NCBI GenBank assembly: GCA_029721435.1
Contig: CM056573.1
Location: 441,501 to 505,500, forward strand
Reading direction: 5' to 3'
Length of the DNA stretch: 64,000 nt
From: Gymnothorax reevesii
Lineage: Eukaryota > Chordata > Actinopteri > Anguilliformes > Muraenidae
Shown piece after piece: positions 23,326 through 33,600 of the stretch. Numbering within the stretch: the stretch's first letter is position 1; every line of letters starts with the position of its first letter. The position numbers and the translations under genes are program-made. The notes below the pieces were generated by a model. The model ran no database searches. It had not been told where the DNA came from and worked only from the letters and a program-made list of their open reading frames with translations.

Positions 23326-24290
23326 ATGCTTTGTGCTTTGGGTGGCAGTCGTGGGTGGGGGCCCCGGCGACCCAATCCCTGGACGCAGAAACTGGGTCTC
23401 GGGACATGGAATGTCACCTCACTGGGGGGGAATGTGCCTGAGCTTGTGTGGGACGTCGAGCGATACCGGCTAGAGATAGTCGGGCTCACCTCCACACACA
23501 GTCTGAGCTCTGGAACCCAACTCCTCGAGAGAGGCTGGACTCTCTTTTCTTCTGGAGTTGCCTGCGGTGAGAGGCGGCGGGCTGGTGTGGGTTTGCTTAT
23601 AGCCCCCCAGCTGAGCCGCCATTTGTGTTGGAGATTTCCCCGGTGAATGAGAGGGTCGCTGCCCTGCACCTTTGTATTGGGGACTGGTGCCTCACTGTCA
23701 TCTCAGCTTATGGGCGGAATAGCAGTGCAGAGTACCCAACCTTCTTGGAGTCCATAGGAAGGGTACTGGAAAGTGCTCCGACTGGGGACTCCATCGTTCT
23801 GCAGGGGGACTTCAACGCCCACGTGGGTAACGACTGTTACCTGGAGTGACGTGATTGGGTGGAACGGCCTCCCCGATCTGAACCCGAGCGGTGCTCTTTT
23901 ATTGGACTTCTGTGCTCATCACAGTTTGTCCATAAAGAACACCATGTTCAAACATAAGGGCGTCCATCAGTGCACGTGGCACGAGGACGCCCGAGGCCGG
24001 AGGTCAATGATCGACTTTGTGGTCGTGTCATCTGACCTTCGGCCGTATATCTTGGACACTCAGGTGAAGAGAGGGGCTAAGCTGTGCACTGATAACCACC
24101 TGGTGGTGAGTTGGATCTGCTGGCGGAGGAGGAAGCTGTTTAGACTTGGCAGCCCAAACCTGTTCTCAGGGTCTGTTGGGAACGTCTGGCAGAACCCTCG
24201 GTCAGAGAGGTTTTCAACTCTCACCTCCGGGAGAGCTTTGACTAGATCCCAAGGGAGGCAGGAGACATTGAGTCTGAATGGACCATGTTC
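23326..24290 (+). pseudogene. APE endonuclease region of the Rex3-like LINE
   Basis: Coding continues over three frames: LGTWNVTSLGG (the N-terminal APE block), IVGLTSTHS, then [26 protein letters not shown] (the GDFN catalytic block, about 23800-23836) and finally HQCTWHEDARGRRSMIDFVVVSS. These blocks occur in the order expected for an apurinic-type endonuclease. Frame changes near 23640 and 23850 break the reading frame. Confidence 0.82.
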
Positions 24291-26350
24291 TCCACCTCCA
24301 TTTTTGACGTGGCTGTTCGGAGCTGTGGCCGTAAGGTTTCCGGCGCCTGTCGTGGCGGCAATCCCCGAACCCGGTGGTGGACACCGGAAGTAAGGGATGC
24401 AGTCAAGCTGAAGAAGGAGTCCTATCCAGCTTGGTTGGCTCGTGGGACTCCTGAGGCAGCTGACCGGTACCGGCAGGCTAATCGTGCTGCGGCCCGGGCG
24501 GTGGCAGAAGCAAAAACTTGGGTATTGGAAATGTTCGGGGAGGCCATGGAGGAAGACTATCGGTCGGCCCCGAAGAGATTCTGGCAAACCGTCCGGCGCC
24601 TCAGGAGGGGAAAGCATTACCCTGCCAACACTGTTCACAGTGGAGGTGGGGAGCTGTTGACTAGAGATATTGTCAGCCGGTGGAAGGAATACTTTGAGAA
24701 CCTCCTCAGTCCCACTGATACGCCATCCGTAGAGGAAGCAGAGGCTGGGGACCCAGATGCTGACTCATCCATCACTCGGGCTGAAGTCACTGAGGTAGTT
24801 CGGAAGCTCCTCGGTGGCAAGGCACCGGGGGTGGATGAGATCCGCCCTGAGTACCTCAAGTCTCTGGGTGTTGTAGGGTTGACTTGGTTAGCACGCCTTT
24901 GCAGCATCGCGTGGCAGTCGGGGACAGTGCCTCTGGACTGGCCGACCGGGGTGGTGGTCCCTCTTTTTAAGAAGGGGGACCGGAGGGTATGCTCCAACTA
25001 TAGGGGTATCACACTCCTCAGCCTCCCGGGTAAAGTCTATTCCAGGGTGCTTGAGAGGAGAATTCGACCTATAGTCGACCTCGGATTCAGGAGGGAAAAT
25101 GCGATTTTTGTCCGGGTCATGGAACACTGGACCAGCTCTATACCCTCCACAGGGTGCTTGAGAGGAGAATTTGGCCTATACTCGACCTCGGATTCAGGAG
25201 GAACAATGCGGTTTTTGTCCTGGTCATGGAACACTGGACCAGCTCTATACCCTCCACGGGGTGCTTGAGGGTTCATAGGAGTTTGCCCAACCAGTTCACA
25301 TGTGTTTTGTGGACTTGGAGAAGACATTCCACCGTGTCCCTCGTGGCATTCTGTGGGAGGTGCTTCGGGAGTATGGAGTCCGGGGCCCTGTACTAAGGGC
25401 CGTGCGGTCTCTGTATGACCGGAGCAGGAGCTTAGTTTGCATTGCCGGCAGTAAGTCAGACCTGTTTCCGGTGCATGTTGGACTCCGGCAGGGCTGCCCT
25501 TTGTCACCGGTTCTGTTCATTATTTTTATGGACAGAATTTCTGGGCGCAGCCAGGGGCTGGAGGGAGTCCAGTTTGGGGACCAGGGGATCTCATCTCTGC
25601 TTTTGGAAGATGACGATGTACTGTTGGCTCCCTCGAACCAGGACCTTCAGCATGTACTGGGGCGGTTTGCAGCTGAGTGCGAAGTGGCTGGGATGAGAAT
25701 CAGCACCTCCAAGTCCGAGGCTATGGTTCTGGACCGGAAAAAGGTGGCTAGCCCCCTCCGGGTTGCAGGAGAGCTCCTACCTCAAGTGGAAGAGTTTAGG
25801 TATCTTGGGGTCTTGTTCACGAGTGAGGGAAGGATGGAGCGTGAGATTGACAGACGGATCAGTGCAGCGGCAGCAGTATTGCGGTCATTGTACCGATTTG
25901 TTGTGGTGAAGAAGGAGCTGAGCCGAAAGGTAAAGCTCACAATTTACCAGTCAATCTACGTTCTTACCCTCACCTATGGTCAGGAACTTCTGGTCATGAC
26001 GAAAGAATGAGATCTCGGATACAAGCGGCTGAAATGGGTTTCCTCCGCAGGGTGGCAGGGCGCTCCCTTAGGGATAGGGTGAGAAGCTCAGTCACCCGGG
26101 AGGAGCTCAGAGTAGAGCTGCCGCTCCTCCACGAAGAGAGGAGCCAGCTGGGGTGGCTTGGGCATCTATATCGTATGCCCCCTGGACGCCTTCCTGGGAA
26201 GGTGTTCCGGGCATGCCCCACTGGGAGGAGGCCCCGGGGAAGACCCAGGACACGCTGGAGGGACTATATTGCTCGGCTGGCCTAGGAACGCCTCGGGATA
26301 CCCCCGGGAGAACTGGAGGAAGTGTCCAGGGAGAGGGAAGTCTGGGCATC
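24285..26350 (+). pseudogene. Reverse transcriptase region of the Rex3-like LINE
   Basis: The first frame (24285-25268) shows GGNPRTRWWTPEVRDAVKLK, then GKAPGVDEIRPEYLKSL, VVVPLFKKGDRRVCSNYRGI and LLSLPGKVYSRVLERRI, all typical of LINE reverse transcriptase. A 107-bp tandem duplication then disrupts the fingers/palm region. The next frame (25300-26010) has MCFVDLEKTFHRVPRGILW, LRQGCPLSPVLFIIFMDRIS and SSLLLEDDDVLL, where the usual FADD motif is altered to LEDD. A final frame (26007-26285) holds MGFLRRVAGRSLRDRVRSS and the GRRPRGRPRTRWRDYI tail. It is not functional. Confidence 0.85.
25045..25265 (+). repeat. 107-bp tandem duplication in the LINE reverse transcriptase
   Basis: GGGTGCTTGAGAGGAGAATT starts at 25045 and, with small changes, again at 25152. 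GGGTGCTTGAG starts a third, partial unit at 25259. The unit length is 107 bases, not a multiple of three, so each extra unit shifts the reading frame. Confidence 0.92.
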
Positions 26351-26423
26351 TTTGCTTAGACTGCTGCTCCTGCGACCCGGCCCCGGATTAAGCTGAAAAT
26401 GATGAGATGAGATGTTTTTTATT

Positions 26424-26714
26424 TTCAATTTTGGTACATACATAATAATACAAACAAAATCTAAAATCCCCCCTCTCCTAAACGACAAAAAAAAGGTCAG
26501 TGCATCATATCCAATAAAATAAAGTAGAGAGGCACTGCATCTGAGCATTATTAAGAAGTCAAATGATCTATATAATCCAGATAAGGCTGCCAAATTTCAA
26601 GAAAAGTTTTGTATCTTCTCCTCAGGTTTTATGTAAGTTTTTCTAGAGGAACACAGCTGTTCATTTCCGAGGACTACCTATCAAGTACAGGGGAGTCAGA
26701 TTTCCACATGATAA
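26424..26714. other. No gene recognised
   Basis: Short A/T-rich stretch between the LINE and a diverged tandem repeat. No coding signal is seen. Confidence 0.4.
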
Positions 26715-27140
26715 CAGATGGAGCCTAGTTTTGTGTTACAGTCATCGAGGAGGTCACATATGAACTTTCTTTTGGTGGCATTCAACTTGACTGCAAGTGA
26801 CCTTTGAGGGTCAAACTCGGCAGTGAAATTACCCTGACTTGTATCGCCAAAATGGTCACAGATGGAGCTAAGGTTTGTGTAGAGACCTTTAGAAAGTCAT
26901 ATATGAAGTCTTTTAGCTGACCTCAACTTGACCCTCTGTGACTTTTAAAATTCAAAATTGACATATTGATTTTTCAACGACTTGTATCACCAAACTATTT
27001 CGGAGCTTAGGATTTGATATTACAGGTCTTATACACGTATTTGAACTTTTATTTAGTGACCTTGACGTAGACCCTTAATAACTTGAATGTCGTAACTTCA
27101 CATGAAATTGTCATTACTTGTATCATCACTATAAGATTGC
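26715..27140 (+). repeat. Three diverged tandem units upstream of ddo
   Basis: Three related paragraphs start near 26715, 26857 and 26997 with a spacing of about 140 bases. Each has a GGAGC(C)TA-type word, then ATATGAA..TTT, then GACC-TTGAC.C, then an ACTTGTATC(G/A)CC-like end. It is an old tandem repeat without coding signal. Confidence 0.6.
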
Positions 27141-27194
27141 TTGCCGGTGAGATACAGGACCCTTGGCCCTATTTTTCCACTTAATCTGATGTAT

Positions 27195-27430
27195 AGGTGC
27201 ATCTCATTGTGCATATGTGCCTTTTCATACATCTGTCTGTCCCTTTATCTTAATTTGTTTCCAGGCCAGAAAGTTAAAACAGTTGAATATTTTCCTCCAG
27301 AATATATAGATGTGTCTGATTGCGTACTTGTGCCTTTTCATACTTCTTGCCATCAACCATTTTTGAAAAATGCTTCTAGTTCTGGAATATCAGCCATTCT
27401 GTGGCAGGGGATTGGAGTATTTCATGTTTG
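27195..27430 (+). repeat. Dispersed repeat, copy 1, upstream of ddo
   Basis: The segment shares word order with 62055-62312: TGTGCCTTTTCAT, CTGTCTGTCC, TTTGTTTCCAGGCCA, GTTGAATATTTTC/GTTCAATATTTTC, and GGAATAT-AGC-ATTC-GTGGCAG. It ends about 40 bases before the first ddo splice acceptor I can see. Confidence 0.7.
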
Positions 27431-27477
27431 ATGTAGTGTACATGTATTGGACCTGAATCGTTCACCTTCTCTTGCAG

Positions 27478-27663
27478 ACCGACTGAAGATGCAGAGCAGG
27501 AGGGTGGTCGTGGTTGGGGCTGGGGTTGTGGGTTTGTCCACAGCAGTGTGTATCGTAGAGTCTCTTCCCCAGTGCTCCGTCACGGTCCTGGCCGACCGAT
27601 TCACTCCACACACCACCAGTGACGTCGCCGTGGGGATTGTGATGGGCGGTGCACCGATCCTCG
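27478..27663 (+). CDS. ddo: ddo coding exon 1 (with 11 bases of 5' UTR)
   Basis: The acceptor TTCTCTTGCAG ends at 27477. The ATG at 27489 is followed by the FAD-binding beta-alpha-beta motif. A TGA lies in frame just upstream (27484-27486), which fixes this ATG as the start. The donor is TCG|GTGAGG (phase 1). The last residues, IVMGGAPIL, differ from the AGxLIP stretch I recall in other DDO proteins, so the end of this exon is the least conserved part. Confidence 0.9.
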
Positions 27664-30600
27664 GTGAGGACGATATTTGTCTTTCTCAAAATGCGCATTA
27701 TGAGGAGCCATTTGCTCAGTATTCTGTATACATCATTGAAAATCTCAATCACCCATCTTAAAGGGACAGTTCACCAAAAAAAGTCTGTTTTCACCTGCTT
27801 CAGAGTGTGTTATCCATCCAGATAGTTTCAATGATATTTGACATGTCCTCTATGTTGGAAGAGTTTTCGGTGGTTTTTACTGACGATTGATTTGTTTTCT
27901 ATTTCGGACAAATTTTTTGCCTTTCAATCACCCAATCAATTCAACGTAAAAAGGAGTACTTCATCGTTTTCAGAAAAATACTAATTTTCTGACTATATTC
28001 CCAACTGTCTGTGCAAAGGTTTGGTTCCGATGGGTAGGTACCATTTAGTGTTAGTTTAGCACTTGAAGTGTGTGAGCACAGCTGGGTTGTCATTAATTGT
28101 GAAATCCTGATTTGGAAAAAATGTATTTATAATTAAATTAATAAATAATTTTTAGCTCGCCGGGACGAATAATGTCCGGAGAGCTATTGTCGTACCCCCG
28201 GCGTCCGCGTCCGCGTCCGCGTCCGTCCGCGTGTAGAAAAACTTTAACCTTGCCCCGGTGAGCTTTGTTGTCTTTCTGATAACTCTTCTTGGATGGTGTC
28301 ATTGAAACATTAATAAAGAGCAGTATTTCTTGAAAGCGTTTTCAGGTTACCTCCACGCTACTTTTAGTCCATTTTGAGACAGGCTTGCCAATACTTCTAG
28401 TGCCCGCTGTTGGTGTTGTGTGACTTTGGTTGAAATCGCTCTCTTACATGAAAACACTTCACCGTCTGCTTTTTTCTCAGGTCTGCCTCTGCATCGGCAG
28501 CATCGCTGGTTTAAGGACACTTTTGATCACCTGCTGAAGATTGCCAGATCTCCACAGGCGGGAGAAGCAGGAGTCTCTCTCTCCTCGGGGTGAGCTCCCA
28601 AAACTAACTCTCCAAGTCAATACACTCTGTCTGCTTTAACAAAATGCAGGGTTAAAAAAATTGAGCAGACATTTCCTTCCTACCATCAACATAATAAGCT
28701 GAAAATTAAAATACTCTGTTGGGAAAATATTGTATTTTGTACAGTGTTTTGTTATCAGCGAGGCCTCTGCATACATGTTTTTATCTCGTGTGAAAAATGG
28801 ATAGTCCCATGGATATCCTTTAAAATGTAGTCTGGGGAATAGATTGTCAAGACAAACAAAATTATGTAGTTATTAATCTCTCCACAAAATCATATACAGT
28901 GTATATTCTGTAAATGTTATTCAATAGCCACCACATCAAAGACACATCCCATGTTATTTAGATTAATTTTACAGAGCTATGATGCATTTCAATTCTTACC
29001 ATAACTAAAGATATGAAGCCATAAGTATAATATACAACCCAAATTCTGAAATAGTTGGGATGGAGTGTAAATTGTGATTAAAATCAAAATGCAATGACTT
29101 TCAGATCACATGAGCCAAGATGTTATTTACAATAGAACATACATAACATTTCAATTGTTGAAACTGAGACATTTTACATTTTAATCCACAAAATTAGTTT
29201 ATTTCAAATTTTCTGGCTGCAACAGGTCTCAAAAAAGTTGGGACACGGCAAAAGAGGGCTAAAAAAGCAATTAATATACAAGAGAATCTGCTGAAAGAAC
29301 ATTTAACAAGTAATTAAGTTAACTGGCATCAAGTGTGTAACATGGCTATAAAAGGGACGTCTTTGAGAGGCTGAGTCTCTAAGAAGTAAAAATGGCCAGA
29401 GGATCTCCAACCTGTGGAGGTTTGCGTAAAAAAATTGTGGAATACTTTAAAAACAATGTTCCTCAACGTCAAATTTGAAGGTCTCATCATCGACAGCATC
29501 AAAAGATTCAGAGAAACTGGAAAAATCTCTGTGCGTAAGGGACAAGGCCGAAGACCTTTACTGGATGCCCGTGATCTTGGGGCCCTCAGACGCCACTGCA
29601 TCACTCACCGGCATGATTCTGTTATTGACATTACTAAATGGGCCCAGGAGTACTTCAAGAATCCACTGCCTGTAAACACAGTCCGCTGTGCCATCCACAG
29701 ATGCCACCTAAAAATCTATCATGCAAAAAGGAAGCCATTGTTGAGCATGATCCAGAAGTGCCGCCGTGTTCTGTGGGCCAAGGCTCATTTAAAATGGACT
29801 GTAGCAAAATGGCAAAGTGTCCTGTGGTCAGACGAGTCCAAATTTGACATTCTTGTTGGAAATCATGGGCGTTGTGTCCTCCGGGCTAAAGAGGAGAAAG
29901 ACCACCCTCCTGTTATCAGTGTTCAGTTCAAAAGCCAGCATCTCTGATGGTATGGGGATGCATTAGTGCATATGGTGTGGAACACTTGCATGTTTTATAA
30001 AGCACCATGAATGCTGAAAGGTGTATAAAGGTTTTAGAGCAACATATGCCCCCCTCCAGACGACATTCCAGGGAAGTCCTTGTGTATTTCAGCAGGACAA
30101 TGCAAAACCACATACTGCAGCTATTCAACAGCATGGCTTCATAGTAGAAGAGTCCATGTGCTGAACTGGCCTGTCTGCAGTCCTGATCTTTCACTGATTG
30201 AGAACATTTGGCGCATAATAAAACGAAAAGTCTGTCAGAGGAGACCCAAAACTCTCCAGCAGCTGGAAGCCTGTATTAAACAAGAGTGGGATCAAATTCC
30301 TTTTTTTTTTTGTACTGCATATATATTTCTAGTTTGTGTCATATTTGTCACAAACCGTAAAATATTAATGCAGTTTTGCTCGAGCAGCATTTTTGTGTGT
30401 ATGTGCTTGTGACTGTAACCACCACCGTCCCTCTTAGCGCATTGTCCCATCTTTTATTGGCAACTAATAACATGATCTGTCTAAGAGGGCATAGACACCA
30501 CAGTGAGATATAGAAGGACACAATATTTATACACCAATAAACATAAAAAGACAAAGACAACAAGGACAGGGACACAGAAGAAGAGAAAATAGGAGATCAG

Positions 30601-33600
30601 AGGGAGGCAGACAGAGTGGGACCATTTCCCAAAGTTTCTAAAACACCGCAGGTGATGCTCCTGGCGATGCAGCCCTTTGGTCCACAATCATTAGTGAAGC
30701 TTGGGTCACAGACGGCTGTCGCCATATTGGATTCGATTTGGCTAATGAGATCACCACTGGTGCAAGCAATCCCACTTGGCTCAGATTAGCCAGGTGGCAC
30801 AGCCCGACACCCGAGTCACCAGGACAGTCAGGCCGCAGGACCCAAACCAGTGGAGGAGACCAAGGACCCCGATCCAGAGGAGGACCCATACGGGGCGAGG
30901 TCGGGTACCGCCAGCGCACCCTGGCCGATCATCGGGCCACCAGGAGGAGGGGGCAAGGCCCCCGCCCACCCCACGGACACCCGCCCCGCCCCACCACCCC
31001 CCCCACCCGCAGCGAAGCCCGAGAAGCCGCCCAAGCTCGGACCAGGACCAGGGCCAGGGCCAGGGCGCGCCTACCCGCTCATCGGAGTAGGAGAGGGGGG
31101 GGGGGATCCCACCCCCCAGCCCCCAGCCCCACACAGCCCTGGAATTTTGAGTGGGATCAAATTCCAATGGCTTAACTCTAGAAACTTGTCTCTTCAATGC
31201 CCAGACGCCTCCACTCTGTGTTAAAAAGAAGAGGGGATGCTACACCATGGTAAACCGGCCCCTGTCCCAACTTTTTTGAGACCTGTAGCAGCCATCAAAT
31301 TTGAAATGAGCTCATTTTATGGATAAAATTGTAAAATATCTGATGCCACCCTGACACTTGCATGATTTTTGTCCCCGCAATGCCGCACAATGCGTCATGG
31401 CAAGGTATGCCATTTCGGTGATACGCAGCGGAACCTTGTTTGCGCCCTGTTCGCACACTGTACAAGCATATGTTACGCAATGCACGGCCAAAAATTTGAA
31501 CTATGCACAAACTATGCGTGAACACTTTGTGAGAAGTTCCTGCCATGCGTGAATGGTTTGTGATGTTCGCGAACTATGCATGAGCTTGCCGTGCCATGAT
31601 CACGTTAACAACTCATGACACCCTAACACGGCAAGCATTGACATGCACCGTCAGAAGTGTTCGCCCCGAGTTTGTGTAGTGTTCATGCATGGTTACCGCA
31701 AGTGGCACGAACATTGCATGCTGAATGAGTCCCAAATTTTTGAACATTTCAAAATTCTCTCTTTGACATGGCACGTACCCCCGCACCCTTCACACACTCC
31801 TCACGCTCGTTCCCGAAGACTTAAGTCATTGCCACGAGGCATTGCGTGGCATTGCGGGAACAAAAATCGTGCGAGTGTCAGGGTGGCATCAATTTCAACA
31901 TTTGCTATGTTATCTCTGTTCTATTGTGAATAAAATACTAGCTGGTGTGATTTGAAATAATTTACACTTTGTTCCAAATATTTCAGAATTGGGGTTGTAA
32001 ATGGACACTTGTCTGTAGGGCAGTGTACTATATGTAGTGCACATTTACGGAATGTGCACTTGAGGTCTGTAATGATTTTGTGGAGAGATAAAGGCCATTA
32101 TTAACAACTACATAATTTTGTTTGTCTTGATAATCTATTCCCCAGACTACATTTTAAAGGATATCCATGAGACGCTCCATTCTTCACACGCAATAAAAAC
32201 ATGCATGCAGAAGCCTCGCTGATAACAAAAATCGATACAAAATACAATATTTTCCCAACAGAGTATTTTAATTTTCAACTTATGATGGCGGAGGCCTTGT
32301 CAAAATTTGGTAGCAAGGAAATATCTGCTCAATTTTTTTAACCCTGCATTTTGTTAAAGCACACTGTATACACATAGGGCTCTAAATTCGTAGACCAGGC
32401 GCTGGCGCGGCGAATGGGAGGTGCACCGCACCAAAGGGGTGTGTCCAGGCGTATGTTGCAATTTCGTGCCTGGTGCAGCCTGGCGCAAGTACTCCTCTGT
32501 CCCGCCTTCCTGCGCAAGTGAGAATCTACAATGTCAATAGTCATGAAAATAAAGGAGACGCATTGAGTGAGAAGGTGTGTCCAAACTTTTGGCCTGTACT
32601 ATATATATGAGGCAGTTTGTGATTGGCTGAGAAAGATGTGAAGTCATTAGTTTGCATCACAGATTCAGCTGCATTGATTAAGCCAGGTCAAGTTTCTTTG
32701 ACGCGTGCCAACCGCCTTTAATCTGACATCAGGACAATCGATATAGATACTATAATTTATGTCCTTATTCAGATAGTTTCATTAAACAGTGCTTCCTGTA
32801 ATTATTTATTGCATTGTAATGTGTCTGACATTCTGGAAACCTGCCTGTGAGATTTCGGTGACGTGTGCGCACTGTGTGCCGGTCAGCCAAACTACCACTG
32901 CACGGAAAGTAAACCAGGTTGGAGCTGGCGAGCTTTCTGCTCAACTCCAGCGGAGACTTTTTCTACAAAATTGTCACTGCGTCTTGATGAATATGTGACA
33001 CCTCCCCCTACTACACCGCCACACCAATCTTGGTGCACGTCTGTCCACCAAATTGCCAAAGTGGCTGCGCACGGTGTTGCACTGCACGAAATTGGCACTG
33101 TGTGGGCTGCGCCGGGCAAAATTACCCCTGCATGGGCTGCGCCATGCTACGCCACTCTGCGCTGCGCCAAGAAATTAGAGCCCATTGTATTATCTCAGCC
33201 ATAACACAATACTTGGGTAATTCCTGTCCTGAAGTCCTGCTTTGAAGGTACAGACTCAATAGGTATTTATGTGTTAATGTATTTCTGGAAGATCCGGTTT
33301 GCTTACTTCATTTCCATACAATTACATTTATATCGACCTTAAAGCCTGATTCATGCTTGGCTCATTGGTTGGATGCGAGGAATCACACAACATATTGCTG
33401 TAAACATGACCTCGGCAACCGAGCCGTGTGACTTAACCTTGTGTGGTCTTGCACCTCATAAATTTTGTAACTTTGCGCGAGCATCACTATCTTCAAAATG
33501 GAAGAGTTCGAGGGGAGGCTTGCAGCCTGTTGGTAATTTAATGAAAAACCCAGAACGTTGTCCCGATGAAGAAGCGGACCCCGATGTTCGTAGCAAAAGC

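Larger units (their letters stand above)
21653..26411 (+). mobile_element. Rex3-like (RTE-type) LINE, interrupted
   Basis: The 5' end is a GC-rich leader beginning CCCCTCCTTGAATCGCC. The element encodes APE endonuclease and reverse transcriptase and ends in GATGAGATGAGATG. Short GATG-type tails are a feature of fish Rex3/RTE elements. The 12-bp word ATGTTTTTTATT lies at 21641-21652 and again at 26412-26423, a fitting target duplication. Removing the internal L1/Tx1-like insertion leaves about 3.4 kb, near full length for this group. The clade call rests on the tail and on remembered protein similarity and is moderate; the LINE call is firm. Frameshifts and a 107-bp tandem duplication inactivate it. 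Confidence 0.85.
29035..31997 (+). mobile_element. Tc1-like transposon carrying two further insertions
   Basis: The ends are CAACCCAAATTCTGAAATAG (29035) and its near reverse complement ending GAATTGGGGTTG (31997), each bordered by TA. Inverted arms of about 215 bases run through CTGCAACAGGTCTCAAAAAAGTTGGGAC. Inside are a transposase pseudogene, a poly(A) retrocopy (30301-31148) and a terminal-inverted-repeat element (31341-31891). Without these the element is about 1.55 kb. A second copy of this family is at 59043-60627. Confidence 0.9.

Noticed and set aside
30738..31224. Overlapping Pro/Gly/Arg-rich open frames on both strands
   Set aside because: They come from GC-rich low-complexity DNA in the retrocopy. 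Several frames are open at once and none has a domain.
31891..31999. TSD for the 551-bp inverted-repeat element
   Set aside because: Flanks AAAATATC and ATTTCAAC do not match well enough to claim a duplication.
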